NCBI GenBank assembly: GCA_020446285.1
Contig: JAGREZ010000558.1
Span: 1 to 5,274 of the forward strand
Origin: Geminicoccaceae bacterium
GTDB lineage: Bacteria > Pseudomonadota > Alphaproteobacteria > Geminicoccales > Geminicoccaceae
Reading direction: 5' to 3'
Length of the DNA stretch: 5,274 nucleotides
Each line of letters starts with the position of its first letter. The stretch's first letter is position 1. The translations under genes were made by a program, and so were the position numbers. The notes beneath the pieces are model-generated. The model had not been told where the DNA came from and ran no database searches. It was given only the letters and a program-made list of their open reading frames with translations. This document shows positions 1 through 4,915 of this stretch, piece after piece.

Positions 1-186
1 CTGCAGGCGCTGCTCGGCCTCGATACGCCGCGCTACTATCACCACAATCTGGTCGCCGACAGCGGCGGAACGCGCCTCGCGAAACGCAACCGGGCGATCA
101 CCCTGCGTCACTTGCGGGATACCGGCAAGACGCCGGCGGACATCTGGCGTCTGCTCGGACTGGGCGGCCCCAGATCGTCAGGCTGA
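1..186 (+). CDS. gluQ: Glutamyl-Q tRNA(Asp) synthetase, C-terminal part (5' end outside window)
   Basis: Frame 1 is open from the window edge to a TGA at 184-186, giving the last 61 residues. The visible part contains TPRYYHHNLV followed by GTRLAKRN. This is the C-terminal layout of GluQ-RS, where a HHxLV segment precedes a degenerate KMSKS-type loop (here LAKRN). The end has the family's short helical tail (TPADIWRLLGL). GluQ-RS is a truncated paralogue of glutamyl-tRNA synthetase without the anticodon-binding domain. It activates glutamate and attaches it to the queuosine base of tRNA(Asp) in the cytoplasm. The short tail after the KMSKS-like loop argues against a full-length GluRS. The nucleotide-binding HIGH motif and the zinc site would lie upstream of the window. 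The next gene begins 9 bp after the stop on the same strand, so co-transcription is plausible. Confidence 0.85.
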   Translation: MQALLGLDTPRYYHHNLVADSGGTRLAKRNRAITLRHLRDTGKTPADIWRLLGLGGPRSSG

Positions 187-195
187 CGAGCGCAC

Positions 196-1131
196 ATGAA
201 GGGCCTGCCCCTTCCCGCGCTGGCGGCGATCGCGATCCTGCTGGCGGGCTGCGCCACCGCACAGGCCCCGCCTTCACCGCCACGGGCTTCGCTCATCGCC
301 GAACCGCATGATGCGCCGGTGGCACAGATCCTCGCCGTTCACGGCTTCAACGATCACAGGACCGCATTCAGCGGCCTTGCGGCCCATGCCGCGGATCACG
401 GCATCCGCTTCGAGGCCTACGACCAGCAGGGTTTCGGCGCCAACGACAATCGCGGCCTGTGGCCGGGGCTCGACCTGCTCACCCGTGATCTGGCGCGCAG
501 GCTGAAGGAAGCCCGCGCCGCAAGGCCCGACATCCCGCTCTATCTTCTCGGCGAAAGCATGGGCGGTGCGGTCAGTGTCGTCACCCTCGCCGGAGATCCC
601 GACCTGCCCGTCGACGGGCTGATCCTCTCGGCACCGGCGGTCTGGGGCGGCGACGCGATGAACCCGTTCTACCGCCTCGCACTCTGGACCGTGGCGCGCA
701 TCGCGCCGGGCATGAAACTGACCGGCGAGGGGCTGGGCAAGCAGGCATCGGACAATATCGCCATGCTGCGGGCACTCGGCGCCGATCCCCTGTTCATCCG
801 CGAGACCCGCGTGGATGCGATCGAGGGGCTTGTCGGGCTCATGCGGCAGGCCCGCGAGGACGGCCCCCGACTGCACCTTCCCCGCCTCGTGCTGGCCGGC
901 GCGCGCGACGAGATCGTGCCGCCCGAGGCGCTCGCCTCCTTCATCGCCACGCTGGACCCCGCCGACTGCACCGCGGTAACCTACGGGGATGGCTGGCACA
1001 TGCTGTTGCGCGACCTCCAGCGCCGGAGCGTGTGGAAGGACATCACCGACTGGATCGGCCAGAAGCGTCATCTCGATCCACGCCCGGACGTTCACGCCTG
1101 CGGCGATGCCGAACCGGTCGCCGGTTCCTGA
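196..1131 (+). CDS. Alpha/beta-hydrolase lipoprotein (monoacylglycerol-lipase-like serine hydrolase)
   Basis: This 311-residue protein opens with a lipoprotein signal peptide: K2, a hydrophobic stretch at 4-17 and the lipobox LAGC with Cys19 as the lipidated residue. A Pro/Ala-rich linker (about 20-35) leads into an alpha/beta-hydrolase fold of the Hydrolase_4 (lysophospholipase/monoacylglycerol lipase) type. The oxyanion-loop HGF follows strand 3 (49-51), the nucleophile elbow is GESMGG with Ser121, the likely acid is Asp238 in LAGARDEIVP, and the likely base is His268 in GDGWHM. The triad is therefore complete and correctly ordered. The expected location is the periplasmic side of the inner or outer membrane; Ala follows the Cys, not Asp. 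The likely reaction is hydrolysis of an acylglycerol or lysophospholipid ester, but the substrate is inferred from the family only. The ATG at 196 is chosen because it supplies the signal peptide directly. Its ribosome binding site (GACGAG) is weak, which fits read-through from gluQ. A C-terminal tail of about 20 residues extends past the domain. Confidence 0.88.
   Translation: MKGLPLPALAAIAILLAGCATAQAPPSPPRASLIAEPHDAPVAQILAVHGFNDHRTAFSGLAAHAADHGIRFEAYDQQGFGANDNRGLWPGLDLLTRDLARRLKEARAARPDIPLYLLGESMGGAVSVVTLAGDPDLPVDGLILSAPAVWGGDAMNPFYRLALWTVARIAPGMKLTGEGLGKQASDNIAMLRALGADPLFIRETRVDAIEGLVGLMRQAREDGPRLHLPRLVLAGARDEIVPPEALASFIATLDPADCTAVTYGDGWHMLLRDLQRRSVWKDITDWIGQKRHLDPRPDVHACGDAEPVAGS
1111..1127. 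other. Perfect inverted repeat at the convergent gene junction
   Basis: GAACCGG (1111-1117) and CCGGTTC (1121-1127) form a 7-bp GC-rich stem with a 3-nt loop. It lies in the last codons of the hydrolase gene and just beyond the stop of the opposing acyl-CoA dehydrogenase gene. Only 6 bp separate the two stop codons. The position suits a shared transcription barrier or RNA end for both convergent units. No T-run follows on either strand, so it is not a canonical intrinsic terminator. Confidence 0.35.
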
Positions 1132-1137
1132 ACGCGC

Positions 1138-2343
1138 TCACGGCCAGGAAAAGAAGCCCCGATCCCCGTCGCGCAGCAATGCACCCGCAACCACCATCCT
1201 GTGAACTTCCGAAGCGCCATCCACCAGCCGCGCCTGCCGCGCATAGCGATACATCCACTCCAGCGGCGTATCCCGCGAATAGCCCATGGCCCCCATGAGC
1301 TGAATGGCGGTGTCCACGGCCTTGTGCAGCGCATCCGCCACCTGAATCTTGGCCATCGACACCTCCTTGCGCGCACGGTCGCCGGCATCCAGCTTCAACG
1401 CCGCGCGCATCGTCAGGAGCCGCCCCACCTCGATCTGCATCGCCGTGTCACCAAGCAATTGCTGCACGGATTCCTTGTCCGCCAGCCGCAGGCCGAAAGC
1501 CTCCCGCTCGCGCACATACGGCATGCAGATCTCGAGCGCCCGCCGCGCCATGCCGAGCCAGCGCATGCAATGGGTGAGACGGGCGACGGCAAGCCGGATC
1601 TGCGTCACCCGCATCCCCAGCCCCTCGCCCATGAGGACATTCTCCACCGGGATTTCCAGCCCGTCGAAGCGAAGCTCGCAATGGCCGCCATGCTCCTCGG
1701 GGCCCATGATCGGTATCCGCCGCAGGATCTCCCAGCCCGGCTGGTCGCGATGGAACAGCATCGCCGTCAGCCCGCGCCTGCGGTCATCGGAGGTTCGCGC
1801 GAGCAGGATGAAATGCTCCGCCCCCTCGGCACCGGTGATGAACCATTTGTGACCATGGACGACGTAGCGATCGCCCCGCCGTTCCGCCGTCGTCCGCATC
1901 ATGCCGGCCGGATCGGAACCGGAGCCCGGCGCCGGCTCGGTCATGACGATCGCCGAACGCACCCGGCCATCGATGATCGGCTGCAGCCAGCGATCCTTCT
2001 GCTCCTCGCTCGCACAGCGTTCGAGGCAGATCATGTTGCCATCGTCGGGAGCCGCACAGTTGAAGGCGACGGGCCCGAAACGCGAGCGTGCCATCTCCTC
2101 GTACAAGACCGCCATGCCGGCGACCGACTGGCCGAGCCCGCCACGCGCGACGGGCATCTGCGGACACCAGAGACCGGCCTCCTTCGCCCGTGCGCGCAGA
2201 TGCGAAAGGGGGCGTTCGGCGATGTTCTCGCCCCGGTCGAAATTCGCCGGATCATCCTCGAGCGGCAGGATCTCCTGCTCGACGAATGTCGCGACACGCT
2301 GCCTCAGCTCCTCGAGCGGAGCTGGCAGATCGAGCGAGATCAC
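1138..2343 (-). CDS. Acyl-CoA dehydrogenase (ACAD10/11-like subgroup)
   Basis: This FAD enzyme of 401 residues introduces the alpha,beta double bond into acyl-CoA thioesters and would pass electrons to electron-transfer flavoprotein in the cytoplasm. The domain order is standard: N-terminal helices (about 1-130), a middle beta domain with MTEPAPGSGSDP (134-145) and GHKWFITGA (164-172), and C-terminal helices (about 245-401). RLTHCMRWLG (255-264), REAFG (280-284) and LMGAMGYSRDTPLEWMYRYAR (349-369 region) are ACAD signatures. In the segment equivalent to the medium-chain enzyme's catalytic-Glu loop, this protein reads LVDGASEVHR, placing Asp375 where Glu is usual. Asp there is, as I recall, normal for the ACAD10/11 branch. 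The frame is open far upstream, but the GTG at 2343-2341 is chosen because homology begins there and it overlaps the previous gene's TGA (GTGA). This indicates translational coupling. Substrate chain length cannot be read from sequence. Confidence 0.88.
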   Translation of the reverse strand: MISLDLPAPLEELRQRVATFVEQEILPLEDDPANFDRGENIAERPLSHLRARAKEAGLWCPQMPVARGGLGQSVAGMAVLYEEMARSRFGPVAFNCAAPDDGNMICLERCASEEQKDRWLQPIIDGRVRSAIVMTEPAPGSGSDPAGMMRTTAERRGDRYVVHGHKWFITGAEGAEHFILLARTSDDRRRGLTAMLFHRDQPGWEILRRIPIMGPEEHGGHCELRFDGLEIPVENVLMGEGLGMRVTQIRLAVARLTHCMRWLGMARRALEICMPYVREREAFGLRLADKESVQQLLGDTAMQIEVGRLLTMRAALKLDAGDRARKEVSMAKIQVADALHKAVDTAIQLMGAMGYSRDTPLEWMYRYARQARLVDGASEVHRMVVAGALLRDGDRGFFSWP

Positions 2344-2777
2344 TGACGTTTCCAGACCATCTCGAACGGCTCGGGCATTCCCTCCTCCTGCATGGAGAAG
2401 ATCATCCGGTCGCCCTCCACCCGCGCCTCGGTCGATTCGCCCGACTCGTTGGAGAGAAGCACCGTGTCGCCGCGATCCTCCCAGGTGCCGGATTCGACCG
2501 CGCCCTCCTTGTCGACGAACATCACCGTGCCATCCTCGTTGAAGGAGGCGGTGCCGGACATTTCCTCGACCATCGAATCCAGCATGCCCTCCATCATCTG
2601 CTTCATCTGCTCCCTGACATCGTCGGGCGATTCCGCGAGCTGGGCCTCCATCATCGACCGGGCACTGGCGCGAAACGCCTCCTTGTCGAGCGACCATTCC
2701 CCGACCATGTCGGCGGCGAACGCCGGCAGGGCGACAAGCATGCAGGCGAGTGCCAGCACTGAACCACGAACACGCAT
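2340..2777 (-). CDS. Small exported methionine-rich acidic protein, possibly lipocalin-like
   Basis: The product has 145 residues and I do not recognise a named family. A Sec signal peptide is clear: R2 and R4, a hydrophobic core (about 6-18) and a cleavage site after AFA (19-21). The mature N-terminus (DMVGEWSLD) resembles the opening strand of small lipocalin-like domains. Residues about 33-73 are predicted to be an amphipathic helix crowded with methionine (42, 43, 58, 61, 62, 65, 69, 73). Residues 75-145 look all-beta with repeated hairpins: GTASFNEDGTVMF, ESGTWEDRGDTVLL, ARVEGDRMIFSM. The mature chain has about 30 acidic against 11 basic residues and contains no cysteine. The ATG at 2777-2775 is preceded by GGAG 6 nt upstream, and upstream in-frame starts lie inside lpd. 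It sits 16 bp after lpd and overlaps the next gene by 4 bp, so it is an integral member of the operon. The periplasmic location is inferred from the signal peptide. Confidence 0.8.
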   Translation of the reverse strand: MRVRGSVLALACMLVALPAFAADMVGEWSLDKEAFRASARSMMEAQLAESPDDVREQMKQMMEGMLDSMVEEMSGTASFNEDGTVMFVDKEGAVESGTWEDRGDTVLLSNESGESTEARVEGDRMIFSMQEEGMPEPFEMVWKRQ

Positions 2778-2781
2778 CTCG

Positions 2782-2790
2782 ATCTCCGCT
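2782..2790 (-). promoter_or_regulatory. Ribosome binding site of the exported-protein gene
   Basis: Reading the minus strand, GCGGAG is followed by ATCGAG and then the ATG at 2777. GGAG at 6-nt spacing is a good Shine-Dalgarno element. It lies in the 16-bp gap after the lpd stop, and this decides the start codon in favour of the one that gives a signal peptide. Confidence 0.6.
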
Positions 2791-2793
2791 GGA

Positions 2794-4188
2794 TCACATG
2801 TGGATGGGTTTTGCGAAAGCCGCGAGCGCCGCTTCCTTGACGGACTCCTCGAGGGTCGGATGCGCATGGCAGGTACGCGCGATATCCTCCGACGAGGCAC
2901 CATATTCCATCGCCAGAACCACCTCGCCGATCACCGTGCCGGCATCCGCGCCGATGATGTGGCAGCCGAGCACCCGGTCGGTCGAGGCATCGACGAGCAG
3001 CTTGACGAAACCGTCGGTCTGACCCGTGGCGCGGGCGCGGCTGTTGGCGAGGAAGGGAAACTTGCCGACCCTGTATTCGATGCCGGCCTCCTTGAGCTGT
3101 TCTTCCGTCCTGCCCACCGACGCCACTTCCGGTGCGGTGTAGATGACACCGGGAATGGCATCGTAATTGACATGCGGCTTCTGTCCGGCGAGCAGCTCGG
3201 CGACGGCCACGCCCTCCTCTTCGGCCTTGTGCGCCAGCATCGGACCGCGAACGACATCGCCGATGGCATGGATGCCCTCGACCGATGTCTCGAAATGGTC
3301 GCCCACCTCGATCATGCCGCGCCGGTCCGTGGCGATCCCGACATTGTCCAGACCGAGCCCCTCGGTGTAGGGGCGCCGGCCGATGGCCACCAGCACGGTG
3401 TCGCATTCGAGCGTCTCGGCATCGCCGCCGGCCGCAGGTTCGAGGCTGACCTTCAGCCGCTCGCCGGAATTGTCGATGGCCGCGACCTTCGTCGAGAGCC
3501 TGAACGTCATGCCCTGCTTGGTGAGGATGCGCTGAAGGTTCTTTGCAACCTCGGCATCCATGCCCGGTGTGATGTGGTCGAGAAATTCCACCACGGTCAC
3601 CTCGGAGCCGAGCCGTCCCCAGACCGAGCCGAGTTCGAGCCCGATCACCCCGGCGCCGACGACGACGAGATGACCCGGCACCGCATCGAGGTCGAGGGCC
3701 CCGGTCGACGACACCACGCGCTTCTCGTCGATCTCGACGCCCGGCAGCGGCGTACTCTCGGAACCGGTGGCGATCACGATCGAGCGGGCGGTAAGCTCCC
3801 TGTCGCCAGCCTTGACCTTGCCGGGGGCGATAATCGTGCCGGTCTCCCTGACATAGTCCACCTTGTTCTTCTTGAAGAGCCCCTCGATGCCCTTGGTCAG
3901 CCCTTCGACGACCTTGTCCTTGTTGTCCATCATCGCATCGAGATCGAGCGTCACCTCGCCGACGGAAATGCCGTGCGCGGCCATTTCGTGGCGGGCCTCG
4001 TGATAGAGATGCGAGGAATGCAGGAGCGCCTTGGACGGCATGCAGCCGACATTGAGGCAGGTTCCGCCGAGCGCGCCGCGCTTTTCGATGCAGGCTGTCT
4101 TCAGCCCCAGTTGTGCCGCCTTGATGGCGCAGACATAGCCTCCCGGCCCGCCGCCGATCACCACCAGATCGTATGTCCCCTCACTCAT
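2794..4188 (-). CDS. lpdA: Dihydrolipoyl dehydrogenase (E3 of 2-oxoacid dehydrogenase / glycine cleavage complexes)
   Basis: This FAD and NAD enzyme reoxidises the dihydrolipoyl groups of pyruvate, 2-oxoglutarate and branched-chain oxoacid dehydrogenases or of the glycine cleavage system. At 464 residues it is full length. The FAD-binding GGGPGG is at 12-17, and the redox-active disulfide is Cys44/Cys49 in GGTCLNVGC. The NAD-binding GAGVIG is at 178-183, and the second FAD motif is GIHAIGDV (305-312). The dimerisation domain ends with HAHPTLEE, where His443 and Glu448 form the catalytic dyad. These features separate it from glutathione reductase and mercuric reductase. The ATG at 4188 is chosen because [14 protein letters not shown] matches the family's usual start. 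An in-frame ATG at 4206 would add six residues, and the frame stays open further without homology. No oxoacid dehydrogenase genes lie upstream. Instead this gene leads an operon with an exported protein and an acyl-CoA dehydrogenase. Confidence 0.96.
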   Translation of the reverse strand: MSEGTYDLVVIGGGPGGYVCAIKAAQLGLKTACIEKRGALGGTCLNVGCMPSKALLHSSHLYHEARHEMAAHGISVGEVTLDLDAMMDNKDKVVEGLTKGIEGLFKKNKVDYVRETGTIIAPGKVKAGDRELTARSIVIATGSESTPLPGVEIDEKRVVSSTGALDLDAVPGHLVVVGAGVIGLELGSVWGRLGSEVTVVEFLDHITPGMDAEVAKNLQRILTKQGMTFRLSTKVAAIDNSGERLKVSLEPAAGGDAETLECDTVLVAIGRRPYTEGLGLDNVGIATDRRGMIEVGDHFETSVEGIHAIGDVVRGPMLAHKAEEEGVAVAELLAGQKPHVNYDAIPGVIYTAPEVASVGRTEEQLKEAGIEYRVGKFPFLANSRARATGQTDGFVKLLVDASTDRVLGCHIIGADAGTVIGEVVLAMEYGASSEDIARTCHAHPTLEESVKEAALAAFAKPIHM

Positions 4189-4292
4189 CACCCTGACCCC
4201 CGACATTTCCGTTCCGCTACTGCGAGCGAACCTAGCAGCGTGTTGATGAAATGCCGATAGCCGCGATGCGAGGCAAAGAGGCACGGGATTTC
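4189..4292. other. Intergenic leader region upstream of lpdA
   Basis: No gene is supported in this stretch, which separates lpdA (minus strand) from the small plus-strand unit. It should hold the lpdA promoter and leader, but no minus-strand pair of -35/-10 boxes stands out. The lpdA ribosome binding site is modest (AGGGTG directly before ATG, with a G-run just upstream). Confidence 0.4.
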
Positions 4293-4322
4293 TTGACATG
4301 GCGCGCCATGCGCGTGCACGAT
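4293..4322 (+). promoter_or_regulatory. Candidate sigma-70-type promoter of the 25-codon ORF
   Basis: TTGACA (4293-4298) is an exact -35 consensus. With an 18-bp spacer the -10 would be CACGAT (4317-4322), which matches TATAAT at only three positions (A2, A5, T6). Transcription would then begin near 4329, leaving a leader of about 30 nt before the ATG at 4361. The spacer is almost filled by a 14-bp palindrome (4297-4310), which suggests repressor control. The exact -35, the ribosome binding site and a terminator in line make a self-contained unit likely, but the weak -10 keeps confidence moderate. Confidence 0.45.
4297..4310. promoter_or_regulatory. 14-bp perfect palindrome, candidate operator
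   Basis: CATGGCGCGCCATG is its own reverse complement and overlaps the last bases of the TTGACA box and the promoter spacer. A second, 8-bp palindrome (CGTGCACG, 4313-4320) follows and reaches the candidate -10 box. A dimeric regulator bound here would block the plus-strand promoter. It could also affect lpdA, which diverges 109 bp away. Confidence 0.4.
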
Positions 4323-4343
4323 CAGGATGTGAGTGAAACCAGC

Positions 4344-4360
4344 AGAAAGGAGGTGATCCA
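4344..4360 (+). promoter_or_regulatory. Extreme Shine-Dalgarno element complementary to the 16S rRNA 3' end
   Basis: AGAAAGGAGGTGATCCA is the exact reverse complement of the usual 16S rRNA tail TGGATCACCTCCTTTCT. The complementarity is 17 nt, where ordinary genes pair over 4-7 nt. The GGAGG core ends 8 bases before the ATG at 4361, which is good initiation spacing. This fixes the start of the 25-codon ORF and implies either very strong initiation or a role as a binding site for the anti-Shine-Dalgarno sequence. Confidence 0.75.
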
Positions 4361-4438
4361 ATGTCGAGTGGTAAGGCTGTGCGTGTACGGCCCGAAGGTC
4401 AGGCGTCGGCAATGGAGCATCCTTCGTCGTCGATGTGA
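4361..4438 (+). CDS. Unrecognised 25-residue peptide gene with an exceptional ribosome binding site
   Basis: ATG at 4361 to TGA at 4436-4438 encodes 25 residues, beginning [13 protein letters not shown] and ending MEHPSSSM. I do not recognise it. The N-terminal half is basic (K5, R8, R10) and the C-terminal half is rich in Ser and Met. It has no Cys, Tyr, Trp or Phe, no hydrophobic segment, and no PqqA-like Glu/Tyr pair. Third positions are about 60% G/C, clearly lower than in the neighbouring enzymes. Support comes mainly from context: an exact TTGACA box, the 17-nt Shine-Dalgarno element directly before the ATG, and an intrinsic terminator 56 bp after the stop. It is the only plus-strand gene between two minus-strand blocks. 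It may be a leader or regulatory peptide, a precursor peptide, or a dual-function small RNA. A frame from GTG at 4329 also crosses this region but has no well-spaced ribosome binding site. Confidence 0.55.
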   Translation: MSSGKAVRVRPEGQASAMEHPSSSM

Positions 4439-4447
4439 GACCTCGTT

Positions 4448-4484
4448 TCGATCGACAGGCTCGATCGACGGCTGAACACCAGCC
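4448..4484 (+). other. Two tandem hairpins after the 25-codon ORF
   Basis: TCGATCGA (4448-4455) and TCGATCGA (4461-4468) pair as an 8-bp stem around the loop CAGGC. They also form a 9-bp direct repeat TCGATCGAC with a period of 13. One base later GGCTG (4470-4474) pairs with CAGCC (4480-4484) around AACAC. With the terminator at 4494 this makes three consecutive stem-loops in the 3' region of the short transcript. That is unusual for a simple 3' untranslated region and fits a structured small RNA or a protein-binding site. Confidence 0.45.
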
Positions 4485-4493
4485 AGTTCCACG

Positions 4494-4526
4494 GAAGGGC
4501 CGCCCTGGTGCGGCCCTTCTTGTTTG
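4494..4526 (+). terminator. Intrinsic (Rho-independent) terminator of the small plus-strand unit
   Basis: GAAGGGCCGC (4494-4503) pairs perfectly with GCGGCCCTTC (4510-4519) around a 6-nt loop, and TTGTTTG follows at 4520-4526. This is a strong stem with a T-rich tail on the plus strand. On the minus strand no T-run follows, so any termination of the opposing gene, whose stop is 14 bp away, would rely on the stem alone. Confidence 0.85.
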
Positions 4527-4539
4527 TGCCCGCCCCGGT

Positions 4540-4914
4540 TCAGGCAGTCCCGTCCGACCTTGCCGCGAGCGCCGCCACATGCCTGAACACATCCTCCTGC
4601 CGCCGGGCGATTTCGGCTTCCGCCTGCGGCCCGGAGGATGGCCCGTCATAGCTTCCCTCCTCTCGCAGCGAGCGGAAATAGCCCTCGCCCGGCAATCCGT
4701 CGCTCTTGCGCACCACCAGACAGGCGATGTCCTCCGGCCCGCCACCGCCGGCCTCGATCCGCCGGCAGACCTCACCGATATCCCGGCAGATGGCCATCAC
4801 CGTGATGCGCGTCACCCGCCGCTCGAAGAAGGCGAGCAATTCGCCATAGGTCACACTCCGCCGCTCGAGCGCCCGCCGCAGCAGCACCTTTTCCAGCTGC
4901 TCGATATCGACCAC
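4540..4914 (-). CDS. Uncharacterised 124-residue protein (YGEL / GLPGEGYF motif family)
   Basis: I know no experimentally assigned function. The N-terminal half looks helical, with VTYGELL (21-27) and RVTRITVMAICRDIGEVCRRIEAGG (33-57 region). It is followed by a strand and loop, DIACLVVRKSDGLPGEGYF (62-80), then GSYDGP (87-92) and a C-terminal helix. Small alphaproteobacterial proteins with the pattern YGEL, then LVV..DGLPG.GFF, then YDGP exist and are, as I recall, sometimes labelled ribose-phosphate pyrophosphokinase. No phosphoribosyl-pyrophosphate-binding motif is visible here, so that label should not be used. The YGEL start recalls the winged-helix part of alkyltransferase-like proteins, but the PCHR active-site motif is absent, so this remains speculation. 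The start is GTG at 4914-4912, one base after the TGA of the upstream ORF, with GGGGCTGAG before it. Translation is probably coupled to that ORF. Confidence 0.8.
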   Translation of the reverse strand: MVDIEQLEKVLLRRALERRSVTYGELLAFFERRVTRITVMAICRDIGEVCRRIEAGGGGPEDIACLVVRKSDGLPGEGYFRSLREEGSYDGPSSGPQAEAEIARRQEDVFRHVAALAARSDGTA

Positions 4915-4915
4915 C

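Noticed and set aside
274..1095. A 273-codon minus-strand open frame opposite the hydrolase gene
   Set aside because: The plus-strand hydrolase has a lipobox and a complete catalytic triad. This frame has no motif and is explained by G/C bias.
1201..2346. A 381-codon plus-strand open frame antisense to the acyl-CoA dehydrogenase
   Set aside because: It is the mirror frame of a well-supported gene. Its composition is biased (His, Arg, Pro) and no motif is seen.
2344..2697. N-terminal extension of the acyl-CoA dehydrogenase frame to a 519-residue protein
   Set aside because: The extra part overlaps the exported-protein gene in another frame, is Gly/Arg-rich and lacks homology. The GTG at 2343 gives the family's expected length and start.
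2392..4260. A 622-codon plus-strand open frame antisense to lpdA and the exported-protein gene
   Set aside because: It lies opposite an unmistakable dihydrolipoyl dehydrogenase gene. Its His/Asp/Arg-rich product is typical of frames kept open by G/C bias at third positions, and I see no recognisable domain.
4230..4260. Possible insertion-sequence scar upstream of lpdA (minus strand encodes [13 protein letters not shown] text)
   Set aside because: No terminal inverted repeats, target duplication or longer transposase similarity could be found in the flanking sequence.
4344..4360. A fragment of a 16S rRNA gene on the minus strand, because TGGATCACCTCCTTTCT is its 3' end
   Set aside because: The match stops after 17 nt. 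The flanks do not resemble helix 45 of 16S rRNA or the 16S-23S spacer, whereas a start codon follows exactly where a Shine-Dalgarno element predicts.
4361..4438. The 25-residue peptide as a PqqA- or mycofactocin-type precursor
   Set aside because: It lacks the Glu-x3-Tyr pair of PqqA and the C-terminal motif of mycofactocin precursors, and no radical-SAM maturase lies in the window.
4251..4475. A 74-codon plus-strand frame crossing the small transcription unit (with KEVIQ where it reads through the ribosome binding site)
   Set aside because: It starts before the candidate promoter and lacks a ribosome binding site. The KEVIQ segment is simply the translation of the 16S-complementary element.
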